A stretch of 64,000 nucleotides of DNA, from contig NC_041010.1 in assembly GCF_004193775.1 (NCBI RefSeq), forward strand, positions 1,612,001 through 1,676,000, written 5' to 3'. This DNA comes from Glycine soja (taxonomy: Eukaryota > Streptophyta > Magnoliopsida > Fabales > Fabaceae). Numbering within the stretch: the stretch's first letter is position 1; each line of letters begins with the position of its first letter. Shown in pieces: positions 41,401 through 53,200 of the stretch. The notes under the pieces were generated by a model. That model did not search any database, was not told the origin of the DNA, and saw only the letters and a list, made by a program, of their open reading frames with translations. A program made the translations under genes and the position numbers.

Positions 41401-44400
41401 AAAAAACAAAAAAAAATATTAAATTACAAGAATTAAAAATATTTTTAAAATTATTTTGTAATACACTTACAAAATCTTGAAGTGTTCATTAAGTAAGATT
41501 TGAGATCTATAAAATTTTTTAATTTGTAGTAAATTTTTATCAATATGAGAAAATATATTCAAAATAATATGTTAAAGAAAGGATTACTAACATTTTTCAT
41601 GTAACGAAATTGATTTCATTTTACTTTAACAATGCAGCTCTGCATTTAAAGAAAATAGGGTAAATGATATATAACATGAGAAATGCTAGCAATACTCAAT
41701 TTTTTTTCCAACACTTTTTCTATTGACTAAATATTGATGGATTTCACTTCTAAATCAAGAGAGAAAGTCATATATATTGAAAGAAAGTGTTGAAGAAAGT
41801 TATATATATTAACCTTCTTTGTATAACATCTGATATAAAGTGCTAATTTATTTATTGTTTACTCAATTTTGCAACAGCATTGGAAGCTTAGGATGGGACT
41901 TGGACGAACCTGGTGTGAAAAATGTGACAGTTAGAAAGGCTACATTCTCTAAAACTCAAAATGGTTTTAGAATAAAGTCTTGGGGGAGGCCTAGCAGGGG
42001 ATTTGTGCAGGATGTCCATTTTGAACATGCAACAATGAATGATGTCCAAAACCCCATTATAATAGACCAACATTATTGCCCATTTCGCAATGGTTGCCCT
42101 AGTCAGGTGAGTTTTCTCCTATGATAATTTATTTTGCTTTGATTAATCAGACATAATTGGACGCAAGATGAATAAATAACTAGGCCAAACAAATTTTTTA
42201 GGTTTGATTATATTTTTCTTCTTCAATCATGATTTTTTTTTATTAGAAGAAAACGTTATTAATTAAATGAAGAGATATTTCAATCCTTGCATCAAAATAT
42301 ATATATCTAATAACTAATGATGCATTTCAATACATAATAAAAGGAGGGGCGGACCCAGACCACAATGAGAAGGGTGTCAATCACAAAATAAATAAAAAAA
42401 TGCATTTCAATACATAATAAAAACATTTCTTTTGTGTGGTGTTGTCTTTCTTTTATTGTGTATTTTCTTAAAAATTATAATAATCTTTGATCAATATAAT
42501 GACATTTATTTATATAATATTTTTTATCAGTTTTTCTTTATATAAGATTTGAAAAATAAAAAATCCTTCGATTAAAAAAGAAAATAAGAAAATAGAATTT
42601 ACCAATTAGATATTAATTATATAATAACTAAAATTTAATTAAATATAGTATTTAGATCCAAATTTCTTAAAAAAAGATAGCATTACCATTAGTTTTATAA
42701 TTTTAAAAAGTTAAGAGATAAAAATTGATTATATAATAACTAAATATGATAAAATATATTGAGATAAGATTTCTTAAAAAAATTACTATTGATTTTATAA
42801 TTTAAAAAATAATGTTAAGAGATAAAAAATAATTACATAATAATTTATTTTTTAAAATATAATATTCAGTATCAAATTAGATTTATTTAATTAATAAAAA
42901 TCAATTTCTTTAAAATAAATAAATATAATACGAATCAGTTATTTTTTTTAGAATTGTAAAAAAATAAATCAGGGGTTTCCCCCCCCCCCCCCGCCCCCAC
43001 TTCATGGGTCCGCCCCTTAATAAAAGGTTTGATAATGAATTATAAAAACAAAATATATTCCCCTTCAAATTTAGTTCTAGGTCTCGTTTCTCGATAAAAT
43101 AAAATAAGTTGATAAAATAACTAGAACAATCAGTTCTTAATTTCTGCCGGTTTTTCTTTATAAAAAAAAGTTTTAAATTCTTAATTTTTTTATTAAAAAA
43201 ATTTCACAAGTTAGGTTGATTAAATCATCTTAAACTCTCTTTTGCTCAAAATTCATTAATCCAAACATCAAATTTCGACTATCAACCCCAACACGAAATT
43301 CTTAAAATTTCCTCACTTCCTATATATATAATTATAAACTTTTTTAAATTCCTCCTACCAAATAAAACCATTTTTTATTTCAAGTCCTAATTAAGTCTCA
43401 AACTATTTAAGCAAAAATAAAGATTTTATAATTTTAAACAGAAAAAATAAGACTTCATTATAATAAATAAATTCAACTAAATAATAACTTTTTTACTGCA
43501 CTAAATAATTTTCTAAGACATTGGACTCATATGTTAATTATAATATAAAAGGATCAAAAGTGTAATTCAACTTAATTTCTACAATCACCTTGCGATTAAG
43601 ACTTGGCGGACATTTACCTAATTAAATGAGATGTTAAACTTCTCTCAACAAAAAAAAAATGAGATGTTGTACAATAGGCACAGCTAATATGAAAATGACA
43701 ACACATTAAATTTTAAAGTAGAAAACAAAATAGCAAAGATTCAATTCTAATTTATAATTTGTTGATGCCCGAACCCTTTGTCTTGTATCTTCTCAAGTGG
43801 AACGTGTGAGTGCTGCTGCAACTGCATGAGAATACATTAAAAAATCTCCTATCTTCTTCTCCAGGACTACTGCAACAACATGAAAACACATTAAAAATTT
43901 AAAATATAAAAATAAAGAACACAACCCTTGCCTATATTTATTTTTTCAATCCCTCTCATAGGTTTTTTTTTCCTAAGTATATAGTTCTTTTTCTCTCCTA
44001 TGCTGTAGCCGAATCTTCATAGTTCTGGGCATGCAGCTACTGAATTAATACTCCTATTTTCCTCTTTAATTTGTGTTTTGATTATTGCGTTTGAGAAACT
44101 AAAAAAAAGGCCTGTACCCGAATTCAAAATAACAAAAAATTGGAGTTGGTCTGTTTCATGCACTCGGTGCAATTAAAGATAGCATGTTTAACTGCATTGG
44201 CGAAAAAGAATTGCATAACTCAAATTCAAATCCTGGAGCAATTAAGTAGTATTATTTGATAAATTATAAATTTTGTTTTCCATTGGTAGTCTCAATTATT
44301 GTTTTTTTATGCCTATCCATCAATCCATAATATCTCTAAACAAAAGAGCTTGACCATTTTTGGAGAGGGGATTGAAAGCAGTGAGAAATGAATAAAAAGA

Positions 44401-44979
44401 GGAACGGGTGAGAAGTGAAAGAGATTGCGGATTAGAGATAGAGAGGGTGTGGCTATGTGAGAAAATATAAAAAATGGAAACTAATTATAACTAAGAGTTC
44501 GTATTTTTCCATAAATTTTAGTTAATATAAAAACTGTGTCTAAAAGAGTATGCTTAGGAGCTAACCTTTCTCATCTATAAATTAGAATTAAATCTTCTGT
44601 TATTTTATTTCATATTATAAAATTTTGATATGTTATATATTACTCTCTTGTTGGTTGTGTAAAACTTCACATTTAAGATTATAAGTGTTACTCTGAGCTT
44701 GATAGTTAACTGATATACATGATATATTATGTGGATTTGCATTTACAGGCCTCTGGGGTGAAGATAAGTGATGTTTCATACAAAGACATTCATGGAACAT
44801 CTGCAACACAGGTTGCTGTGAAATTTGATTGTAGTTCTGAGCAGCCATGCGAAAGAATAACGTTGGAGGATATTACATTCACTTACAAGATCAACAAAGC
44901 TCCCCAAGCTTTGTGTAATCACGCTGGTGGAATCACATTGGGTGTAGTTCAGCCACAAAGTTGCTTCTTAACCGAATGA
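38427..44979 (+). CDS. Polygalacturonase (glycoside hydrolase 28)
   Basis: Four exons: 38427-38909, 40569-40858, 41878-42106, 44749-44979. Phases close, giving 410 residues. A hydrophobic N-terminus (SLFSLHTLHLLVLCSWF) is a secretion signal; the mature protein starts near SYNVVDFGAKPDGTTDATSA. GH28 motifs are complete: SPNTDGIH (D211), TGDDCIS (D232, D233), GPGHGI (H255) and FRIKSW (R289, K291). The protein is a right-handed beta-helix that cuts homogalacturonan in the cell wall, in cell separation, fruit, pollen or abscission contexts; which cannot be told from sequence. It lacks a long propeptide, so it is one of the shorter plant forms, and endo- versus exo-action is undecided. Introns are long (1659, 1019, 2642 bp); intron 3 holds a TIR transposon and intron 2 a TA microsatellite. 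Confidence 0.95.
39709..39722. repeat. Perfect 14-bp palindrome in polygalacturonase intron 1
   Basis: GTGGCAATTGCCAC is its own reverse complement. It may be a joined terminal repeat left by a transposon, or chance. Confidence 0.5.
40916..40936. repeat. TA microsatellite
   Basis: About ten uninterrupted TA units just inside polygalacturonase intron 2. Likely length-polymorphic. Confidence 0.8.
42345..43017. mobile_element. 673-bp non-autonomous TIR transposon in polygalacturonase intron 3
   Basis: Perfect 13-bp terminal inverted repeats AGGGGCGGACCCA (42345-42357) and TGGGTCCGCCCCT (43005-43017) are flanked by a perfect 10-bp direct repeat TAATAAAAGG (42335-42344 and 43018-43027). The interior is AT-rich without coding capacity. 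Duplication length fits a Mutator-like (9-10 bp) or, allowing chance matches, a hAT element (8 bp). A C-run of 14 bases or more lies just inside the right end. A 22-bp piece of the left flank (42321-42342) is repeated inside at 42401-42422. Confidence 0.85.
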
Positions 44980-46249
44980 TATATATATATATGCTCTAGA
45001 ATGTGGAGACAAAACTATATATGATGTCATGAGCTAAAATTAGTTAAGACCCATTGATTATAGGAGAATAATATCAGAAACATATTCTTTAATTAAAGTT
45101 CTCATTTGAATTAAACATATTCTTTATTATTGATTTAAATTTGTTACAAATAATAATTCTTTCTAGGTTTTGCTTTTTATTTAATTAACCTCACTTATTA
45201 TTTTAAAATTTTCAGTAAATTTTAATTAATTATAAAAAAGGAAAAGGATAAATGTGTTAGAGGAAAATTTATTGTACTGTCTGAGCAACACTTAGCTTTG
45301 TTTTTAATTTTTTTTTTAAAAAAATCACAAAGAGATTAATTAAGAATGTATGGTCTGGATCATATAATTATTTGATATGAGAGTGTGTGTAAGTGGCTCT
45401 CCTCTTAAGTTAAGTTAATTATAAATATGATAAGGTTTATGATGTGATAAAAAAATTAAAGATGTTGATGAAATATTTAAAATATTAATAATGATGTGTA
45501 TCATTACTCTAATTACTATAGTTATAAATATGTTATACTAAGTAATGACCAAAGGAATTAGTGTGTCAATGTTTTCTAAAGTCATACTCATAGGAAAGAC
45601 AACATGTGAAAGTTTTGGCATGACTTTTGTTTCTTTTAATTTTAATCTAAATTTGTCTCTTGATAGTTTACAATGTCTTTATAGTTCTGCTTTCACTTAA
45701 GGGTGATAGAGAGTGTGTTAGAAAGTATATTTATAACACTCTTTTTAAAAAGTTATTTTAAGGATGCATGAAAAAGTAATTTATTTAAAAAAAATTATAA
45801 GTAAAAAGTAATTTATTTTAAAAGTTTAGGAATGATACGTGTATCTTGGATCACATGTACTGTATCTTCCTAGCTTGCATAGAGTGCTGCTCTTTACATT
45901 GGATCGCATGTATTCTACATGTTATCTCTCTCAATCTGTTAAAGTATCGAGAATGAAGAAAATGAGTATGCTATCTGCTTTCTAAAAAAGTTGAATGACT
46001 ACTACAATCCACAAACTACCTACATACTCCACCAAACAAACCAATCCCAATTTCCAGTAGGTAAATCCTAATCCTTTAGCACCTGAATCTTTAGATGCAA
46101 GCGCAATCGATCATGTGTGTCCCTTTATTTCTTTTTTACTATTTCAGATAGGGTATACTAAAGTGATCAATGGTTTACTCTTTAACTTCTACACAAGCAT
46201 GCAGCATCAATCAATTCTTACTTTTTAATTCAATCCCAATGTACAAATT
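44980..46249. other. Intergenic, polygalacturonase 3' side
   Basis: AT-rich; contains the polygalacturonase 3' UTR (a TA run follows the stop codon). No gene seen. Confidence 0.55.
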
Positions 46250-46560
46250 CTCCCACACCTCCTTCTGATTGATCTTTGGCACTTTTGGTTGGACCATTCT
46301 TCTACCATTGTAATAGATAGACATTGTGCGACTTTTCCATATATCAAATACAATGTAGAATTTAATTTGTGAATCATATCACCTAACCAAACAAAACAAC
46401 CTCCACTTCCCCACCTGTAATGTAATACCAAAGCACAGCAACCAATATTTGATCTTATCCACATGGACATACTGGGCCCCTTACCATTTATCAATGCTCA
46501 TCACTATTTGCTTACCATTGTAGATAATTATTTGACATATTTGGTTGTTTCCTATGAAAT
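46250..46560 (+). pseudogene. Ty1/copia integrase-region remnant
   Basis: With frameshifts and stops, the plus strand encodes a decayed GAG-pre-integrase region (LWHFWLDHSSTIVI, then ATFPYIKYNV). It is followed by the start of the integrase core: DLIHMDILGPLPFINAHHYL, then LTIVDNY. In intact copia elements this reads like DxxHxDxWGP...yfLTIvDDySR. Only about 310 bp remain, with no LTR. It is separate from and older than the copia element in the TBCE intron. Confidence 0.75.
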
Positions 46561-46915
46561 ATTAGGAATCATAAAATAATGTTTCTCATTATTACATTCT
46601 AACAATATATTTTATTATAATCATTTTACTATTTTATACATAAGGCAGTTAACCTGAGAAAAATAAGATTTGATTAAAAAAATGTATATTTTTAAAAAAT
46701 GACGAAAAATTTGCATAACTTTTTTAAAAGAAAATATTACATAGTTGTGGAGTTAGATGCCACAAAGAATGGAAATATAATACAAGATGTTCTCATGCTT
46801 AAAAATGTAGACTCATTTATAATATAAAGGTGGAAAAAATTGTAGCTCTTTCAGTTAAAAATAAATGTTATATTGATCGACAATTTTGTTACAATTTTAT
46901 GGTCATTTTCCAAAG

Positions 46916-46966
46916 ACGATTCTAATCTGTTTTTTTTTTTTTTTTACGTAACGATTCTAATCTGTT
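46916..46966 (-). mobile_element. Poly(A)-only retroposon scar
   Basis: A 16-bp sequence (ACGATTCTAATCTGTT) occurs at 46916-46931 and again at 46951-46966. Between the copies are only about 14 T and ACGTA. This looks like target-primed reverse transcription that stopped almost at once, leaving a tail and a target duplication. It lies about 290 bp from the 3' end of the TBCE coding region. Confidence 0.7.
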
Positions 46967-47251
46967 AAGAGAACAAGATCCAAATCTGTTTGCAATTGAA
47001 TCAAAATAACTAGTGATTTACAGAAAACAGTTGCAGCAAGGGATGGAACGGACCATCCAATCAAACAGTGCATCAAAACCCCTGATAAGAACTTCGATTG
47101 AAGCCTAACAAAAAGTTGTGACCAATTAAACTGGTGTACCACTTACAAATATATTCATTTTAGAGTTATACTCCCAAGAGTAATTGCGGCTAATCAGAAC
47201 AGGATACAGTCTTCAACACAAGAGAAGCTTTTCACAAATTTTCTGGTATAT

Positions 47252-50200
47252 TTATGAACTTTCTTCGTCAACAAGGATAATAGAATCATTGCCGATTCCA
47301 AGGTCCATAAGAGATGAAGTGTCATTGTCAAGCAGCATGGGAAATGGAGAACCCTACAAATACAAAGACATGTAACTAAATCAAGAAATAAGGATATTCC
47401 TTTTTTGTGTGTGTGGAAATGATGATACTCACTGCATAGTTCCTTTACTTACAAAAATTTCTTTAGAGAAATAAACAACTATAACCCACCTCCCTCATTC
47501 TTCACAAGAATTTTTTGTCATTAGTTTGTTTTTCCAGCATCAGTTTGAAAATTTTGCATCAATCAGGGTAGATTAAAATGATTTTTTTAAGACTCTCTGG
47601 AGTTTCTGCTTCCCACTTAAGAAATTTTGAATCAAGCAATCATGATACTAAATAACACATCTTATTCTTAATAAAAACAAACCTCTTCTCGAAGATATAA
47701 TTTTAGCTTCATGGACTTCAGCTTAAAAAAGCTTTCGCAGAGAAATTTCAGCTTACCGACCTGAGAAAAAAAGCTAATCAGAAGGGTTGTTTTAAATCTT
47801 GACAGACTGAACATTACATTGCTAGAGTAGTATTGATATTCAACTGTAGTTGTTGCTGGTAGCTTCTTCGTCAATGATGGCTTCTCACCCATGGATGCTC
47901 CAACACAATTCAGAGTAATAGCTGCATTAATCTCTATATCAAAATTAAAGCTATTGCAAGTTCAGAAAAAGAAGTCAATGCACAAACTTAACATCCATAG
48001 TCCATACACAATAATCCTGAGCTGATTGTTTGTGGGACAGTAGCTCCAATTGAAGGCCTTTCATCCTCAATTCCATGAATTTTTTCAAGCTCGTAAAACC
48101 TGTAATGAAGTGCACCAGTATATTCACAAAATGTTGTTCAACATGAGATAGAATTTAGTTGAGAATCCCATCTAGATCCAGTTTCAATTCAAGTCTATAG
48201 TAACAGAACTCTTCTAACATGTATTTTGTGCAAAAGAAAAATAAATAATAATAACAACAAAAGTAGACCATTTAATTAAGCATTGTAAAGCAGAAAAGAT
48301 TCTATTGAACAATCTTAAAGGATTCTTGGTGAGCACTAAGTATGTCTCACATTAGAGCAGTCTTTGTTAGACCCTTATTAAGTTTCTGGTAAAAACAAGG
48401 AGGCTAAAGTTGTGTCTGTGCAACATGCAGTCCATTGGTTCTCCAGGTTGGAGCAATATGCTCACATCCTCAAAGGTGTGTCTCTTTACCTGAGCTTTTT
48501 TGGGTGGCTGCCCTGCTGCTTTCTTGAGTTTTTTATTGTTACTTGCTATATCATTATTTAGATACCTAGAACATGCCATGCAAGTGGCCATCTAGTGCCA
48601 AAAATGTTGTCACGAAATGGCAGTGAAATCAACATACACGTCTATATAATGACACTACTCAATATCATAAGGATATTATTTGATTGTTGCCGAGTAAAAG
48701 CTGAAGGAAGCTCAGTATTAGAAACTACAGCAAAGGAATCATTTTCTTTCAACTTTTTACTCTGTTGAAGAATTAAACCTATTTTATAGCAAGGTTTCCA
48801 TCACAGTAGCTTGAACATATCTCCCAATTACTGGGGAAAACATTCAACCAAGAAGGCATTATGTGCTTTTTGTTAGCAGACCAAATGAACTACACATTGC
48901 ACAGTGGAAAGCCATAGAGATCACAATTAAAAGTAAACTCATAAAAAGATAAAACAAAATAAAATAAACCTCACTAAATATGACTGCAAAACTGCTTGGT
49001 ATCTTTGGGATAAACTTTATACACATTTCTATTCCATTGTTCGTGCGAAGAAGAGACAACTCCGCAACGACTTGCGTAACATTTTTTCTCAACAACAGTT
49101 CCATTTCTGACTATTTGTTTCGTATTCAAACTATAATTGATTCGCTCTCGTCGTTAAGAGAGCATGTGTCAGAATCTGATCATGTTGATATCATTCTTGA
49201 TGGATTACCAGACGAGTTTGAATCGCTCATTACAATTGTGAGTTGAAAGTTTTAGTCTATGTCCATTGATGAGGTCACGACTCTTCTTGTGCACGAGACT
49301 CGCATTGCTCACAAGAAAACTCTTGCCTCATATGTTGCTTCGATTAATCTCACTAAAGGAGCTAAACCTAATTTTACCCCCAATTTCAGTCTCAATTCTG
49401 CACAAGAAGCTTCTGGTTCCTCGGGTTCTTCTAATCTGCAAGCATATGTTGCTCACAGTAATTCTGTTTCGGGCTACAGAAATTACAACGGAGGCAATCA
49501 TTATATCAACACCAGCGCCGGCCGTGGTGGCGGTTGCTGGAATTTCTCTCATGGTGGTCGCAATGGTGGACACGGCGGAGGTCGCTATGCTAACATTCAG
49601 TGTCAGATCTGTCACAAGTATGGTCATGAAGCAACTTATTGTTATCAAAGGCACAATGATGATTATGTTCTTACTCGGCGTATGGAATATCCTGACCAAA
49701 ACCAATCCCAGACCTCAGCCAATCCTAATCAGTATCAAAGTCAGAATCTGAATTCTAACAATTATCAGAATCAGCGTCTTCCACAGGCTAATCTGACTAG
49801 TGTTGCTTTGACCTCCTCTTCATATTGGTATCCAGATTCTGGGGCTTACCATCATGTCACAAATGTTTCTCAGAATATTCATCAGACTACTCCTTTTGAA
49901 GGACCAGATCAAATAACAATTGGTAATGGCCAAGGGTTGAATATCAACTCGTCAGGTTTAACATCCTTTGTCTCCCCCTTTAATCCTAAAATTCCTCTTG
50001 TCCTTAATAATCTCTTGTTTGTTCCTTCAATTACCAAAAACATAATCAGTGTCAGTCAATTCTGTAGGGATAATTCTGTCTTTTTTGAGTTTCATTCTGA
50101 CCTTTGTTTGGTCAAATCTCAGGTATCTAAAGAGGTGCTTCTTAAAGGGATGATAGGCTGTGATGGCCTTTATCAATTCCCTGACTTGCTTCAGTCAACT

Positions 50201-53200
50201 AGACAACAATTCAAGCCCTCTTTCACTGTCAATACCATTTCCTCTGCTAGCTCAGAACCTGTGCCAAGTGCTTCTGCATCAGATTCTGCAACTTGCGTTG
50301 ATAGAATCTGTCCTAGTGTGTCTCATGTAAACACTGCATCTAGTAGCACTATTTCTTTTGCCACTTGGCATTCCAGATTAGGTCATCCTAATGTTGATAC
50401 TATGAAAGTTGTGTTCAAATTGTGTAATATACCTTTTTATCAATAAAACAGGTTCTGATTTGTGTTCTCATTGCTGCATTGCCAAGTCTCATCGTCTTCC
50501 TTCTTCCCCTTCCCTTACTGAGTACTCTACTACCTTTGAACTCATTTATACAGATTGCTGGGGCCCATCCCCTTTCTTATCCAGCACTGGTTATAGATAA
50601 TATGTAACCTTTGTTGATGCTGACACTCACTTGGCTTTATTTGTTGAAAAGTAAATCTGAAACTCTTTAATCTGTTTAAACAGTTTCATACTCTAGTTAA
50701 AACTCAATTCAATTTACCTGTTAAAGCTGTACAGTCTGACTGGGGGGGGAGAGTATAGGCCATTTACCAATTATCTTGCAGAACTTGGTGTGCAACATAG
50801 GTTGATCTGCCCACATACCCACCATCAGAATGGAGTGGTGGAAAGGAAGCACAGACACATAGTGGAGACTGCTTTAACTATGCTGTCTCAAGCTTCCATG
50901 TCTCTTGAGTATTGGGATCAGGCTGTTACTTCTTCTGTGAATCTCATTAATCACCTTCAATCATCATTTATTCATAAAGAGGTACCTTATCAGAAGTTAT
51001 TCAAAAGAGACTTCCAGATTACAATGTTTGGCTGTGCTTGCTATCCTCTTCTAAGGCCCTATAACCAGCACAAACTTCAGCCAAGGTCTCAAGAATGCCT
51101 TTTTCTGGGGTATTCTCTTTCTCACCAAGGTTACAAGTGCATGGCAGCAGATGGAAGAATTTATATTTCCAAGGATGTGCTATCTGATGAATTGAGTTTT
51201 CCTTTTCTTCGGCTGTTTGGTGAACCAGCCTTAGACTCTCCAGCTGCTGCACCTGCTTCTCCTCAGCAATCCTTGACTGTCTTGTCGGCTCCTTCCACAG
51301 CAGCAACTTCTGCCACACCAGTTAGTCACACACCTGCTTCTCAATCTGGTTCTCAGGTAGCTATTCACCAAACACCAACAGTTCCATCCTCAGTGGATGT
51401 TGGTCCTGCTTCTGATCTCCCAGATTCACATGAATCCTTAAACCAGGAGTCTTTATCCACTGTGGCTACTTCCTCTGTCAGACCAGAAAACACTCATCCA
51501 ATGTAAACCAGGAGTCTTTATCCACTGTGGCTACTTCCTCTGTCAGACCAGAAAACACTCATCCAATGTGCACTAGGGCCAAGGCTGGCATTGTTAAGCC
51601 CAGATTGCAGCCTACACTCCTCTTAGCTCATGCTGAACCTAAGTCTACAAAGTCTGCTCTTTCTAATCCGACATGGCTAGCAGCCATGAAGGCTGAACAT
51701 GAGGCCTTGATGAATAATGGAACTTGGTCTCTCACTGATCTGCCTCCTAACAGATCACTTGGTGGTTGCAAATGGGTCTTTCGGGTTAAAGAAAATCCTG
51801 ATGGTACTATCAGCAAATACAAAGCCAGACTTGTGGCCAAAGGCTTTCACTAACAGCTTGGTTATGATTACAATGAGACCTTTTCTCCTGTAATCAAAGC
51901 TGTCACAGTTAGAATTCTTCTCTCTCTTGCTGTTACTCACAAGTGAAGTCTTCAACAATTATATGTTAATAATGCATTCCTCAATGGAGTTCTTGAAGAA
52001 GACATCTACATGAGTCAGCCACCTGGTTTTGAAAACTCCAAAGCTAGTGTATAAACTGCATAAGGCAATTTATGGCCTTAAACAAGCCCCTAGAGCCTGG
52101 TTTGATAAGTTGAAGGCTACTCTACTTCGGTTTCAGTTCAGGTCAAGCAAATGTGATCCCTCCTTATTTGTTTACACTGATTCCAAAGATAGTGTCATTT
52201 ATATGCTTGTTTATGTGGATGAAATTATTGTTACTGGAAACAACACATCCTTCAGCCCAATGGTGCTCTTATACTGACCCAGTCCAAATATATTAGGGAT
52301 TTGTTGGGGAAAACCAACATGGATGAAGCCAATCCAATCTCTTCTCCAATGGTTGGAGGCTGCAAGTTAACCAAATCAGGGTATGAGCCTTTCCCTGATC
52401 CCACACTCTACAGATCCATTGTGGGAGCCTTGCAGTATGCCACTATCACTCGCCCTGAAATCAGCTTCTCTGTCAACAAAGTCTGCCAGTATATGTGAGA
52501 CCCTTCAGAACTACATTGGGCAGAAGTAAAGAGAATACTTCGATATCTGGCAGGCACCATCAATTTTGGCTTGAAATTTCATCCTCCCTTCACTGGACCT
52601 CCCTTTGAGTTACATGCCTTTTGTGATGCTGACTGGGCATCTGACCCAGATGATAGAAGGTCAACTTCTGGTGCAGCCATCTTCTTTGGGTCCAATTTAG
52701 TGTCTTGGTGGTCAAAGAAGCAATCTGTTGTTGCCAGGTCCAGTACAGAGGTTGAATATCGAAGTTTAGCATTGACCACAGCTGAGGTTACATGGATTAA
52801 GTACCTCCTGTCTGAACTGCACATTCCTCATCACTCTCCAGTCATCTTCAGTGACAATTTGAGCACTGCTGCTCTAGCTCACAAGCCGGTTATGCACTCC
52901 CGTACTAAGCATATGGAACTGGATCTCTTCTTTGTCAGAGAAAAGGTTATGGACAAGCAGCTTCAAGTGATTCATGTCCCTGCCATTGATCAGAAAGCTG
53001 ACATTCTGACCAAGGCTCTAACTCCTTCCAACTTTGCTACTTACAGATCCAAGCTCGGAGTAGCTGAGAAGTTTACTTCCAACCTCTCCTGAGCTTGCGG
53101 GGGGGTATAGGAGTGTATCTACTCGATTTAGTCTGTTATTTTCTTAAGCTACTGTGTATAGGCTTAACTATGGTTTTCTGTACTTTCATAGTTAGTTAGC

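Noticed and set aside
42979..42998. C-rich run as a CRISPR-like or regulatory element
   Set aside because: Plain homopolymer next to the transposon end; CRISPR arrays do not occur in plant nuclear DNA.
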